A stretch of 34,005 nucleotides of DNA from Clostridia bacterium (GTDB lineage Bacteria > Bacillota > Clostridia > Oscillospirales > CAG-272): assembly GCA_017481225.1 (NCBI GenBank), contig JAFUPM010000068.1:1-34005 (forward strand). The letters are read 5' to 3'. Under the pieces are notes generated by a model. The model was given only the letters and a program-made list of their open reading frames with translations. It was not told the origin of the DNA and did not search any database. Made by a program: the position numbers and the translations under genes. The first letter of the stretch is position 1, and every line of letters starts with the position of its first letter. This document shows positions 1 to 7,106 of this stretch, piece by piece.

Positions 1-372
1 TCTATCAGCGGTGCGGAGTGCGACTGCCAGGCAGAGATAGGCACAGCCTGCTCAATGGCGTCTGCCGCCCTCGGAGAGCTTTTCGAAATGGGCATTGACC
101 AGATAGAGTACGCCGCAGAGATAGCCTTCGAGCATCATCTCGGACTTACCTGCGACCCTATTTGCGGCCTCGTCCAGATACCCTGTATCGAGCGCAATGC
201 CGTAGCCGCAATGCGAGCTATCAACGCCGTCAGCCTTGCAAACTTTCTCTCGGGCTCGAGAAAGATTTCTCTTGACCAGGTCATATTAACTATGTACGAG
301 ACGGGCAAGGACCTCTCCCACCACTACCGCGAAACCTCTATCGGAGGACTTGCTAAGCTCTATAAGAAGTAA
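1..372 (+). CDS. sdaAA: L-serine dehydratase alpha subunit, C-terminal part (5' truncated by window)
   Basis: This is the last 123 residues of the iron-sulfur L-serine ammonia-lyase, which deaminates L-serine to pyruvate and ammonia in the cytoplasm. The frame is open from base 1. The sequence shows the family's Cys-rich segment ([15 protein letters not shown]), followed by [20 protein letters not shown], where the cysteines match the Fe-S ligand region of the alpha chain, and a C-terminal helix ending in GGLAKLYKK. The start, and any beta subunit, lie upstream of the window. The next gene starts 9 bases after the stop behind AAGGAGACGAA, so the two are probably co-transcribed. Family assignment is by recognition of these motifs; whether alpha and beta are fused upstream cannot be seen. 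Confidence 0.9.
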   Translation, partial: SISGAECDCQAEIGTACSMASAALGELFEMGIDQIEYAAEIAFEHHLGLTCDPICGLVQIPCIERNAVAAMRAINAVSLANFLSGSRKISLDQVILTMYETGKDLSHHYRETSIGGLAKLYKK

Positions 373-381
373 GGAGACGAA

Positions 382-537
382 ATGGAAAAGGAAAAGATTG
401 ACAGAATAAACGAGCTTGGCAGGCTTATGAAGCAACGCGAGCTTACCGAGGAGGAGAAGGCAGAGCAGAAGGCGCTGCGCGAGGAGTACCTCAGCTACGT
501 TCGCACAACCCTCCGACAGGATAAGAAAGGAGATTAA
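382..537 (+). CDS. DUF896 (YnzC/UPF0291) family small protein
   Basis: A 51-residue protein beginning MEKEKIDRINELGRLMKQ and continuing with a Glu/Lys-rich helical hairpin (TEEEKAEQKALREEYLSYVR), which matches the DUF896 family of small cytoplasmic Bacillota proteins. The B. subtilis relative YnzC folds as a two-helix hairpin; its biochemical role is not settled. The gene has a good ribosome binding site (AAGGAGA, 6 bases before ATG) and sits between sdaAA and the zinc-ribbon protein with 9-base and 2-base gaps, so it is almost certainly part of the same transcript. It is too short for routine ORF calling, but length, start and motif all agree with the family. Confidence 0.85.
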   Translation: MEKEKIDRINELGRLMKQRELTEEEKAEQKALREEYLSYVRTTLRQDKKGD

Positions 538-539
538 TT

Positions 540-1025
540 ATGGCTAAATGTACCGTATGCAACCGCGAAGCCAGAGAAGATGATGCTCCCATTCTCGCCT
601 TCGGCATATACGGGGACCACAAGGTCCTCTGCGACGAATGTGCCGCCGATATCGACGAGGCGTCCACAAGCCGTGACCTTACGGCAATATCCGATGCTAT
701 GGACAGAATAGGTAAGAAAATGAGCGAAAACGACCCCGACGGACAAACTATATCCACGGTTACATCTATAATGTCGGCAGCCGCTGACCGCGCGAAGGCT
801 ATCAAGGACGGAACCTATGACTTTTCCCTTGACGGTAAGGAAAGAGACGAGGTAGAGGATATCCCCGAGGAGATGCTTGAAGCAGAGGAGGACAGAGTAG
901 CTGACGAACAGGACGCAGAGAAGAGCAAAAGGTTCGACAAAATTTACAATTGGGTAGCGGGAATAATTTTTGCCGCCCTCGGAGCTTACGCAATTTATAT
1001 GCTGCTTGACGCATTTGTTTTTTAA
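540..1025 (+). CDS. Zinc-ribbon protein with C-terminal membrane anchor
   Basis: 161 residues, not recognised as a named family. The N-terminus carries two Cys pairs (MAKCTVC at about residues 4-7 and LCDEC at about 30-33), a treble-clef or zinc-ribbon arrangement that should bind one zinc. The middle is acidic and charged (residues 45-130), probably helical or disordered. The last 25 residues are a hydrophobic helix (WVAGIIFAALGAYAIYMLL) that would anchor the protein in the membrane with the zinc domain in the cytoplasm. The AAGGAGATT ribosome binding site lies inside the 3' end of the DUF896 gene, so the pair is translationally close. A hairpin terminator follows. Function unknown. Confidence 0.75.
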   Translation: MAKCTVCNREAREDDAPILAFGIYGDHKVLCDECAADIDEASTSRDLTAISDAMDRIGKKMSENDPDGQTISTVTSIMSAAADRAKAIKDGTYDFSLDGKERDEVEDIPEEMLEAEEDRVADEQDAEKSKRFDKIYNWVAGIIFAALGAYAIYMLLDAFVF

Positions 1026-1097
1026 TCCAAAAAGCAGCTCTGCCCGAAAATAAACTCTGAAAATAAAAATCTGCCGCAAGCAAAACGACAGAAAACG

Positions 1098-1126
1098 AAA
1101 AGGCTGTACTCGAGGTACAGCCTTTT
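1098..1126. terminator. Bidirectional intrinsic terminator
   Basis: A 12-bp perfect stem (AAAAGGCTGTAC / GTACAGCCTTTT) with a 5-base loop. A-rich and T-rich flanks on the two sides allow it to work both for the sdaAA-DUF896-zinc-ribbon transcript (plus) and for homoserine dehydrogenase arriving from the right (minus). Confidence 0.8.
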
Positions 1127-1129
1127 AAA

Positions 1130-1240
1130 TTTAACGAATTAAATTCACCGAATTGCTTTTGCCAAAATTCGATTTTACCAAATTCTACCGAATAAATTTT
1201 GCCGAATTTACTTTTGCTAAATCGTTTTTATGAAATTTGG
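1130..1240. repeat. Degenerate AT-rich short repeats
   Basis: Between the terminator and the 3' end of hom, the motif (a)CCGAATT...TTTTGCC / CCAAATTC recurs about six times with irregular spacing of 12-17 bases. It has no coding potential. It looks like a decayed short tandem repeat; no function is evident. Confidence 0.5.
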
Positions 1241-1245
1241 TTTTA

Positions 1246-2454
1246 TTAAAGAAGTCTTATTCTCGATTTGAGCGCGCCGCCCTTTGCCGTGAGAGCAGAG
1301 ATAGCAGCCTCCGCCTCCGCCTCCTTCATAGAAGAGGTAAGGAACGCGCACTCTCCGTCAGCCGCGATGTACTGCACCTCGCCAAAGGCGTCCTTGACAC
1401 ACTCGGGGCAAACACCCGTCATCGCGACGTAGCTTCTGCACTCGAAATCACCGAAGTCGCGAACGCAGGAGCCGTCCTTAACCATTGTGGGAACGGCGTA
1501 GCTTCTTCCCGAGCGCATAATCTCCATAAGGTCACCAACCACCGCGGAGGCAGTAGGACCCGCGCCCGCGCCGGGACCGTAGAACATAACGCTCTTTATA
1601 GGCTCGCCCACAACCTCAACGGCATTATAAACGCCCGAAACGTTAGAGAGAGGCTCGTCGGAGGAGAGCATAAAGGGAGCTACCGTAACGGAAATGCTTT
1701 CTCCGTCGGTGATGCATCTTCCAAGGAGCTTGATTTTAAGCCCAACCTTCTCAGCCGCCTTAACGTCCTCGGCTCTCACACCCGTAATACCCTCGGTGTG
1801 TATTTTCTCAGTGGGGACAAGCTTGCCCGTAACGAGAGCGCCAAGTATTGCAATCTTTCTTGAAGCATCAATTCCGAGTATATCCGCATCGGGGTTTCTC
1901 TCCGCATAGCCCTTAGCCTGCGCATCGGCAAGGGAGTCCTCGAAGGTATCTCCGAGGCTGAACATTTTCGTCAGAATATAGTTTGTGGTACCGTTAAGGA
2001 TACCTCTTACCTCGCTGATTTTGTTCTGCTTTATGCAGGAAATGATGGGAGACAGTACGGGAATACCGCCGCCAACAGCCGCCTCAAATCTGTAGCACAC
2101 GCCGTTTTCCTCAGCCAGAGCCATAAACTCATCACCGAAGTTAGCCACAACCTCCTTGTTGGAGGTGATAACGTTCTTACCTGCCTTAAGTGCCGAAACC
2201 GTGAACTCGTAAGCAGGGTGAGAGCCGCCCATAACCTCAATAACCGTGTCTATCTCGGGGTCGGATACTATGATATTATAATCGTGAATTACTCTGTCAG
2301 CGAAGGGCGAGTCGGGGAAATCGCGCAAATCAAGTATATACTTGATGTATATTTCATCTCCGCCGAGAGCCTCTACCTCTCTCTTGTTTTTCGTTATCAG
2401 CTCGGCAACGCCGCCGCCAACAACGCCAAATCCAAGTATTGCAATATTTCTCAT
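1246..2454 (-). CDS. hom: Homoserine dehydrogenase
   Basis: 402 residues. It reduces L-aspartate-4-semialdehyde to L-homoserine with NAD(P)H, the branch point to threonine and methionine. The Rossmann nucleotide-binding motif GFGVVGGG is at residues 8-15, the catalytic-region Lys in TSNKEVVA is at residue 100, and the catalytic-domain signatures AAVGGGIPVLSP (125-136) and LNGTTNYIL (153-161) are intact, as is GIDASRKIAILGAL near 194-207. The last 75 residues form a short ACT-like regulatory domain. The start at 2454 was chosen because GAGGAC lies 6 bases upstream and the Rossmann fold begins immediately; an upstream in-frame start at 2505 would add 17 unrelated residues inside the leader hairpin. 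No thrB, thrC or aspartokinase gene is adjacent. Confidence 0.95.
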   Translation of the reverse strand: MRNIAILGFGVVGGGVAELITKNKREVEALGGDEIYIKYILDLRDFPDSPFADRVIHDYNIIVSDPEIDTVIEVMGGSHPAYEFTVSALKAGKNVITSNKEVVANFGDEFMALAEENGVCYRFEAAVGGGIPVLSPIISCIKQNKISEVRGILNGTTNYILTKMFSLGDTFEDSLADAQAKGYAERNPDADILGIDASRKIAILGALVTGKLVPTEKIHTEGITGVRAEDVKAAEKVGLKIKLLGRCITDGESISVTVAPFMLSSDEPLSNVSGVYNAVEVVGEPIKSVMFYGPGAGAGPTASAVVGDLMEIMRSGRSYAVPTMVKDGSCVRDFGDFECRSYVAMTGVCPECVKDAFGEVQYIAADGECAFLTSSMKEAEAEAAISALTAKGGALKSRIRLL

Positions 2455-2567
2455 TTTACTGTCCTCGTTTGAAATCCTGAAAATAGCAGGACTGCCCCAA
2501 CACAAGGCTGGGACAGTCCTTATAACGGAGCAGAGTATACTCCGATAGCCGTGTCCAACTTTAATGC
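2455..2567 (-). promoter_or_regulatory. Structured 5' leader of hom
   Basis: About 113 bases lie between the predicted transcription start and the hom start codon. They contain a strong imperfect hairpin (2488-2520: AGGACTG / CAGTCCT plus CCCA / TGGG, one mismatch) and a smaller one (CGGAG / CTCCG, 2526-2544). The hairpin lies upstream of the ribosome binding site without a poly-U tract. I do not see the T-box antiterminator consensus. It may be an mRNA-stabilising or attenuator structure. Confidence 0.45.
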
Positions 2568-2573
2568 TATTTC

Positions 2574-2602
2574 AGTATATCATAAGTCGGACCTCTTGTC
2601 AA
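2574..2602 (-). promoter_or_regulatory. Promoter of hom
   Basis: On the minus strand, TTGACA (2597-2602) and TATACT (2574-2579) are separated by 17 bases. This is a near-perfect housekeeping sigma-A promoter reading toward hom. Confidence 0.8.
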
Positions 2603-2638
2603 GAGTGAATAAGCCAAATTCGAAGGAGCCGCACCCGA

Positions 2639-3292
2639 CTAGATACCGAGCGACGCCTTTCTTGACTCCTCGGAGATATAATCGAGGGGATTTACGCTAA
2701 CTCCCTTCAGCTTAATCTCGAAGTGAAGGTGAGACTCGTCGGCAAGCTCCGTCAGCGACGTATCTCCGATAACGCCAATCTTTGCGCCCGATGAAACGGT
2801 ATCGCCCTCCTTGACGGTAACGCCCTCGTTAGAGAGGTTTGAATAGACGCTTACCACGTCTCCCGCGTGGGATATCTCAACCGTCTTTCCGTGCATAGGG
2901 TCGTTATACACTCTCGTAACCGTACCTCCTGCAACGGCTCTGACGTCAGTGCCCTCCTCGGCGGAGATATCAATACCCGTATGAACTCTCCATTCTCCGA
3001 GGGTTGTGGAGAAAACGGGAGTGTCAATGCTGTGGTTTTTCGTCACGGCACCAACCGCAGGCGCAACGTAGACCGTAGGCTTCGGCTCCTCGGGAGTCTC
3101 GTCCCCCGTGCCGCCACCGTCGGGAGTCTCGTCTGTTGTGGGAGGCGTAATATTTTCGGGCACCTCCTCCTTTTGCGATGCTACCGAAACGATACCGATA
3201 ACGATAGCGGTGATACAGAGAACAGCCACGGCAACGGCGTAAAGCACCTTTACCTTCGTAGGCTGCTCGGCAAATTTGAATTTCTTTTCCAT
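2639..3292 (-). CDS. Membrane-anchored M23 (LytM-type) metallopeptidase, SpoIIQ-like
   Basis: 217 residues. One transmembrane helix (about 14-37, VKVLYAVAVAVLCITAIVIG) is followed by a Pro/Thr/Glu-rich linker (45-78) and an M23 domain (about 80-205). All zinc ligands of the family are present: H104 and D108 in HTGID, and H188 and H190 in SHLHFE. It should be an active peptidoglycan endopeptidase facing outward. The short, single-helix layout resembles SpoIIQ, the forespore component of the clostridial engulfment channel; sporulation itself cannot be shown here. The start at 3292 is preceded by GGAAAGGA. An upstream in-frame start at 3442 would place 50 low-quality residues before the membrane helix. 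It faces away from the kinase gene at 3508. Confidence 0.85.
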   Translation of the reverse strand: MEKKFKFAEQPTKVKVLYAVAVAVLCITAIVIGIVSVASQKEEVPENITPPTTDETPDGGGTGDETPEEPKPTVYVAPAVGAVTKNHSIDTPVFSTTLGEWRVHTGIDISAEEGTDVRAVAGGTVTRVYNDPMHGKTVEISHAGDVVSVYSNLSNEGVTVKEGDTVSSGAKIGVIGDTSLTELADESHLHFEIKLKGVSVNPLDYISEESRKASLGI

Positions 3293-3435
3293 TTTACAAT
3301 CCTTTCCTAATCTCTTGGGTGATTGTATTGTTGCCCGAGTGTGAGAAAATATTCCTCTAACGCCGAAAAAAATAAGAAAAAGCTCCCAAAAACCTAAAAA
3401 CCTAGGAAAAACTGAGCAAAATGAACAAAAGCCTG

Positions 3436-3464
3436 TTGACAATTCTGTTAAAATAGACTATAAT
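3436..3464 (+). promoter_or_regulatory. Consensus sigma-A promoter
   Basis: TTGACA (3436-3441) and TATAAT (3459-3464) with a 17-base spacer are a perfect match to consensus. The promoter drives the kinase gene at 3508 and probably argS and yebC downstream, as no terminator separates them. Confidence 0.85.
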
Positions 3465-3507
3465 ATTTGAGTTAAATGTAAATTTCTCTATAAGAGAGGC
3501 GGAAGGT

Positions 3508-4329
3508 ATGACGGATAAAATTTCACTTGCAGGCGACCTTGGCAGCGGCAAAAGCACAGTATCCAAGCTCTTGATATCAAGACTCGGCGCGGAATATTAC
3601 TGCACGGGTGCCATAGTGCGCTCCATAGCCGAAAGACTCGGTATGACCGTTGTCGAGCTTAACGTGTATATGGAAACTCACCCCGAAATCGACACCGAAA
3701 TAGACGACGGACTCCGCGCCCTTGGGGACGAGGACAAGCTTATGGTAATTGACTCCCGTATGGCGTGGCACTTCACGAAGGGAACCTTCCCGGTCTATCT
3801 TTCCACCGACATAGAGACCAGCGCCCTCCGCATTATGGGTGCCAACAGAGCAGGGGAGCACGCCCAAACCCTGGAGGAAACCGTCAGCGACACTCGCAAG
3901 CGCAGAGCCTCCGAAAAGAAGCGGTATATGACCCAATACGGCGTTGACATTATGGACCTTAACAACTACGCCCTTGTGGTTGACACCACCTACGCAACCC
4001 CCGAGGAGATAGCCGAGTGTATAATCTCCGCCTTTTCCGAGTGGCAGGCTGACCGCAGCTACAGAAGAGTGTTCATCTCCCCCGAGAGGCTTATGTACCC
4101 CGACGACGAGCCCGACGGCGCAAAGCTTGCCGAAGCCTCCGCAGCCCTCGAGACGGGCGGCACGCTACCCGAGGTACAGGTCCTTGAGAAGGACGGAGAA
4201 TTCTTTATCGCCGAGGGCACAGAGTCGGCTCTCGCCTACGCCTTCGATATGCGCACCTTCGTGCCTGCGCGCCTTATCTCGGGCTCACCCGAAGGCAAAA
4301 AATACGTTAAAATGAAAAATTCTCTCTGA
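3508..4329 (+). CDS. Cytidylate-kinase-like P-loop kinase fused to a ParB/Srx-like domain
   Basis: 273 residues. Residues 1-178 match the cytidylate-kinase-like P-loop family: Walker A GDLGSGKST at 9-17, the segment VIDSRMAWHF (80-89) and a lid-like RKRRASEKKRY (130-140). It would phosphorylate a nucleotide or related small substrate in the cytoplasm; substrate unknown. Residues about 185-258 (RRVFISPERL ... LPEVQVLEKDGEFFIAEG ... FVPARLI) resemble the ParB N-terminal/sulfiredoxin fold by pattern: a start-site strand, a hydrophobic strand, then a G-turn helix. The Arg/His typical of the GHHR motif is replaced (EGTESALAYA). The start has the ribosome binding site GGCGGAAGG. It is followed after 35 bases by argS. 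The first domain is confident; the second is inferred from sequence pattern only. Confidence 0.75.
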   Translation: MTDKISLAGDLGSGKSTVSKLLISRLGAEYYCTGAIVRSIAERLGMTVVELNVYMETHPEIDTEIDDGLRALGDEDKLMVIDSRMAWHFTKGTFPVYLSTDIETSALRIMGANRAGEHAQTLEETVSDTRKRRASEKKRYMTQYGVDIMDLNNYALVVDTTYATPEEIAECIISAFSEWQADRSYRRVFISPERLMYPDDEPDGAKLAEASAALETGGTLPEVQVLEKDGEFFIAEGTESALAYAFDMRTFVPARLISGSPEGKKYVKMKNSL

Positions 4330-4353
4330 TAGGCGCATAAGCCCGAGAGAGAA
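4320..4353 (+). other. Intercistronic hairpin before argS
   Basis: TTCTCTC (4320-4326) pairs with GAGAGAA (4347-4353), with an inner GGC/GCC pair. It overlaps the kinase stop codon and ends just before the argS ribosome binding site (AGAGGT). There is no U-tract, so it is not a typical terminator; an mRNA processing or translational element is possible. Confidence 0.35.
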
Positions 4354-4364
4354 AAGAGGTAAAT

Positions 4365-6122
4365 ATGCTTACTTTGAAAAATAAAACGGCAGCCCTTATA
4401 GCCAAAGCCGTAGAGGATAAGTTCGGCGCAGCTCTCCTTTCAGGGGAGGAGATATTCGCAATGCTCGAGTATCCCCCCGATAAATCTATGGGCGACCTTG
4501 CGCTCCCTTGCTTCCGCCTGTCCAAGACACTCCGCCGCTCTCCCGTACAGATAGCCGATATGCTGTCTCAGTCCATCGAGTGCGCCGAGTTCTCGGCTGT
4601 AAGTGCCATAAACGGCTACCTTAACTTTAAAATCGACGGCACCGCCTTTGCCCGCCGCGTCGTATCCGACGTCTTTGAGAAAGGTGACCGCTACGGCTCT
4701 CCCGAATGCGGAGAGGGCAAAACCGTAGTCCTTGACTATTCCTCCCCCAACGTTGCCAAGCCCTTCCATATAGGTCACCTCGGCACCACCGTTATCGGTC
4801 ACTCCCTGAAGCTCCTTCACGAGTTCGCAGGCTATAAGTGTGTCGGCATCAACTACCTCGGCGACTGGGGCACCCAGTTCGGAAAGCTCATTGCCGCGTA
4901 TAAGAAATGGGGCGACAAGGCTACCGTAGAGCCCGGCGGTGTTGACGAGCTCGTTAAGCTCTACGTCAGAGTAAATAACGAAATAGGAAGAGAGGAGGCG
5001 GCAAGCCTCGAGGGCAAGCCCGAGGGAACACCCAAGCATTCTGCTCTTGCCGACGAGGCTCGCGCCGAGTTTGCAAAGCTTGAGCACGGTGACGAGGAGA
5101 ACCTCGCCCTCTGGCGTTGGTTCGTTGACGTCAGTCTCGAGGAGTATCAGCGTACCTACAAGCTCCTTGGCATAGAGTTCGACAGCTACAAGGGCGAGTC
5201 CTTCTACACCGACAAAATGCCCGCCCAGGTAGAGAAGCTTCGCAATATGGGGCTGCTCGAAATCGACGACGGCGCCTCTATCGTCAACCTTGATAAATGG
5301 AATATGCCCGTTTGCCTTATTCTCAAGAGCGACGGCACAACCCTCTACCCGACCCGTGACATTGCCGCGGCAGTCTACCGCAAGGGCGAGTACAACTTCG
5401 ACAAGGCAATATACGTCACAAGCGCGGCTCAGTCTCTCCACTTCGCCCAATGGTTCAAGGTTGTGGAGCTTATGGGCTACGATTGGTACGATAAGCTGGT
5501 CCACGTGCCCTACGGAACCGTCAGCATCAACGGTGCGAAGCTTGCCACGAGAACGGGCAACGTCATTCTTTTGAAGGACCTGTTCGCCGAGGCTATCAGC
5601 CGTGTGCGCGATATCGCACGGGAGAAAAATCCCGACGAGGAAGAGTGTCAGAGAATTGCGGAGAGTGTCGGCGTCGGCGCCATAGTATTCTACTACCTCT
5701 CCAATAACCGTATGCGCGATATAAACTTTATGATGGAGGACGCTCTTTCCTTCGACGGCAACACAGGCCCCTACGCTCAGTACACCTATGCCCGCACCTG
5801 CTCGGTGCTTGATAAGGTGCTCTCGGAGTGCGGCGAGATGAGCTGCGCTACCCTCGGCGAGGAGGAGGTCGAGCTTGCCAAAACCATTGCGGCATTCCCC
5901 GAGCGCGTAAATGCGGCGCTCTCGGATTACGAGCCCTCGGTTGTCACCAGATACGTCCTTGACCTCTGCGCTGCGTTCAACCGCTTCTACCATAACTGCA
6001 GCATCGCAAATTGTGAAAATGCGGACTTAAAGCAAAGCAGAATAGCCCTTACCAGAGCAACCAAGCAAACCCTCGGCACGGCTCTCCACCTTATCTGTAT
6101 GCAGAGCCCCGAGAAAATCTAA
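4365..6122 (+). CDS. argS: Arginyl-tRNA synthetase
   Basis: 585 residues, typical length for bacterial ArgS. It charges tRNA-Arg with arginine using ATP. The N-terminal additional domain (1-110) is followed by the class I catalytic core with the signature NVAKPFHIGHLG (HIGH at 135-138). The core region GDWGTQFGKL and the LATRTGNVI segment at the position of the KMSKS-like loop, typical of ArgS, are present. The C-terminal anticodon-binding domain carries GPYAQYTYARTCSVL and ends with the expected helices. Ribosome binding site AGAGGT, 4 bases before ATG. It is followed by yebC after 30 bases, presumably in one operon with the kinase upstream. The long open frame antisense to it (4440-5993) is a codon-bias artefact. 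Confidence 0.97.
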   Translation: MLTLKNKTAALIAKAVEDKFGAALLSGEEIFAMLEYPPDKSMGDLALPCFRLSKTLRRSPVQIADMLSQSIECAEFSAVSAINGYLNFKIDGTAFARRVVSDVFEKGDRYGSPECGEGKTVVLDYSSPNVAKPFHIGHLGTTVIGHSLKLLHEFAGYKCVGINYLGDWGTQFGKLIAAYKKWGDKATVEPGGVDELVKLYVRVNNEIGREEAASLEGKPEGTPKHSALADEARAEFAKLEHGDEENLALWRWFVDVSLEEYQRTYKLLGIEFDSYKGESFYTDKMPAQVEKLRNMGLLEIDDGASIVNLDKWNMPVCLILKSDGTTLYPTRDIAAAVYRKGEYNFDKAIYVTSAAQSLHFAQWFKVVELMGYDWYDKLVHVPYGTVSINGAKLATRTGNVILLKDLFAEAISRVRDIAREKNPDEEECQRIAESVGVGAIVFYYLSNNRMRDINFMMEDALSFDGNTGPYAQYTYARTCSVLDKVLSECGEMSCATLGEEEVELAKTIAAFPERVNAALSDYEPSVVTRYVLDLCAAFNRFYHNCSIANCENADLKQSRIALTRATKQTLGTALHLICMQSPEKI

Positions 6123-6152
6123 CGAGTAATAAATTTTGAGGAGAATATAAAT

Positions 6153-6878
6153 ATGTCAGGACATTCCAAATGGAATAACATCAAGCACAAAAAGGAGAAA
6201 TCCGACGCCGCGAAGGCGAAAATTTTCACCAAAATAGGTAAGGAGATGGCAGTTGCTATCAAGGCAGGCGGACCCGACCCGAACAACAACTCCAAGCTCC
6301 GTGACCTTATCGCAAAGGCGAAGGCAAACAACGTTCCCAACGATAATATCCAGAGAACGATCAAGAAGTTCACCGACAACAGCGACATCAACTTCGAGGA
6401 GATAGTATACGAGGGCTACGGTCCCTCGGGCGTTGCTATCATAGTAGAAACCTCTACCGATAACCGTAACCGTACCGCAGGCAACGTTCGCGCAACCTTC
6501 AGCAAGTACGGCGGCAACCTCGGTCAGAACGGCTGCGTCGGCTACCTCTTCGAGGAGAAGGGCGTTATCACGATAGTTGACGAGGACGGCGAGATTGACG
6601 AGGATAAGATTATGGAGGACGCCCTTGAGTGCGGAGCGGAGGATATCAAGTCCGACGAGGGCGAGTATTCCATCTACACCGACACCGCCGACCTTGACTC
6701 CGTCCGCGATGCTATTATCGCTCTCGGCTACAAGATTAATACTGCCGACCTTGCCAAAGTCCCCTCTACCTACGTTGAGCTTACAAGCGACGAGGATATT
6801 GAGAATATGGAGAAGATGCTCGATAAATTCAACGAGGACGACGACGTCAACGCAGTATTTACCAACTGGGATAACTAA
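6153..6878 (+). CDS. yebC: YebC/PmpR family regulatory protein
   Basis: 241 residues, full length for the family. It begins with the hallmark MSGHSKWNNIKHKKEKSDA and continues with KIFTKIGKEM and the AIKAGGPDPNNN segment, then the two C-terminal alpha/beta domains. Members are cytoplasmic; described roles include DNA-binding transcriptional regulation and, for relatives in several bacteria and mitochondria (TACO1), assistance to ribosomes translating proline-rich stretches. Which role applies cannot be told from sequence. The ribosome binding site GAGGAG lies 9 bases before ATG. A terminator ends the operon 26 bases after the stop. Confidence 0.95.
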   Translation: MSGHSKWNNIKHKKEKSDAAKAKIFTKIGKEMAVAIKAGGPDPNNNSKLRDLIAKAKANNVPNDNIQRTIKKFTDNSDINFEEIVYEGYGPSGVAIIVETSTDNRNRTAGNVRATFSKYGGNLGQNGCVGYLFEEKGVITIVDEDGEIDEDKIMEDALECGAEDIKSDEGEYSIYTDTADLDSVRDAIIALGYKINTADLAKVPSTYVELTSDEDIENMEKMLDKFNEDDDVNAVFTNWDN

Positions 6879-6903
6879 TATTTTTTGAATACTTAACCGA
6901 CAT

Positions 6904-6950
6904 AAAGGAGATAACGTTTTGGCCTTGACCTGATCGTTATCTCTTTTTTT
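6904..6950 (+). terminator. Intrinsic terminator after yebC
   Basis: A 9-bp stem GAGATAACG / CGTTATCTC (6908-6916 with 6935-6943), with an A-rich 5' flank and seven T after the stem, loop of 18 bases. It ends the kinase-argS-yebC transcript and marks the left edge of the accessory region. Confidence 0.8.
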
Positions 6951-7029
6951 ATGCAACAAAATGAGAGTATTTTAGGTCGGTTTGGTATATATTGCGGTAA
7001 TTTACGGTGATATAATTAAATTAAATTAG

Positions 7030-7078
7030 GTAAAGTTTACAAATACATCTTGTATACGCGCCTAAAATCTGTTATAAT
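7030..7078 (+). promoter_or_regulatory. Promoter and palindrome upstream of core-domain paralog
   Basis: TTGTAT (7050-7055) and TATAAT (7073-7078) with a 17-base spacer form a good promoter. An 11-base palindrome, GTAAAGTTTAC (7030-7040), lies 9 bases upstream of the -35 box and recurs upstream of the next paralog. It may be an operator. Confidence 0.6.
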
Positions 7079-7106
7079 TTTCTTGATAGTGTGAAAGGAG
7101 ACGTCT

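Noticed and set aside
2455..2567. T-box riboswitch upstream of hom
   Set aside because: The conserved antiterminator motif and a terminator with U tract are not visible; only a hairpin leader can be supported.
4440..5993. 517-residue open frame antisense to argS
   Set aside because: No ribosome binding site or recognisable domain. argS on the other strand is certain; the frame is open because of codon bias.
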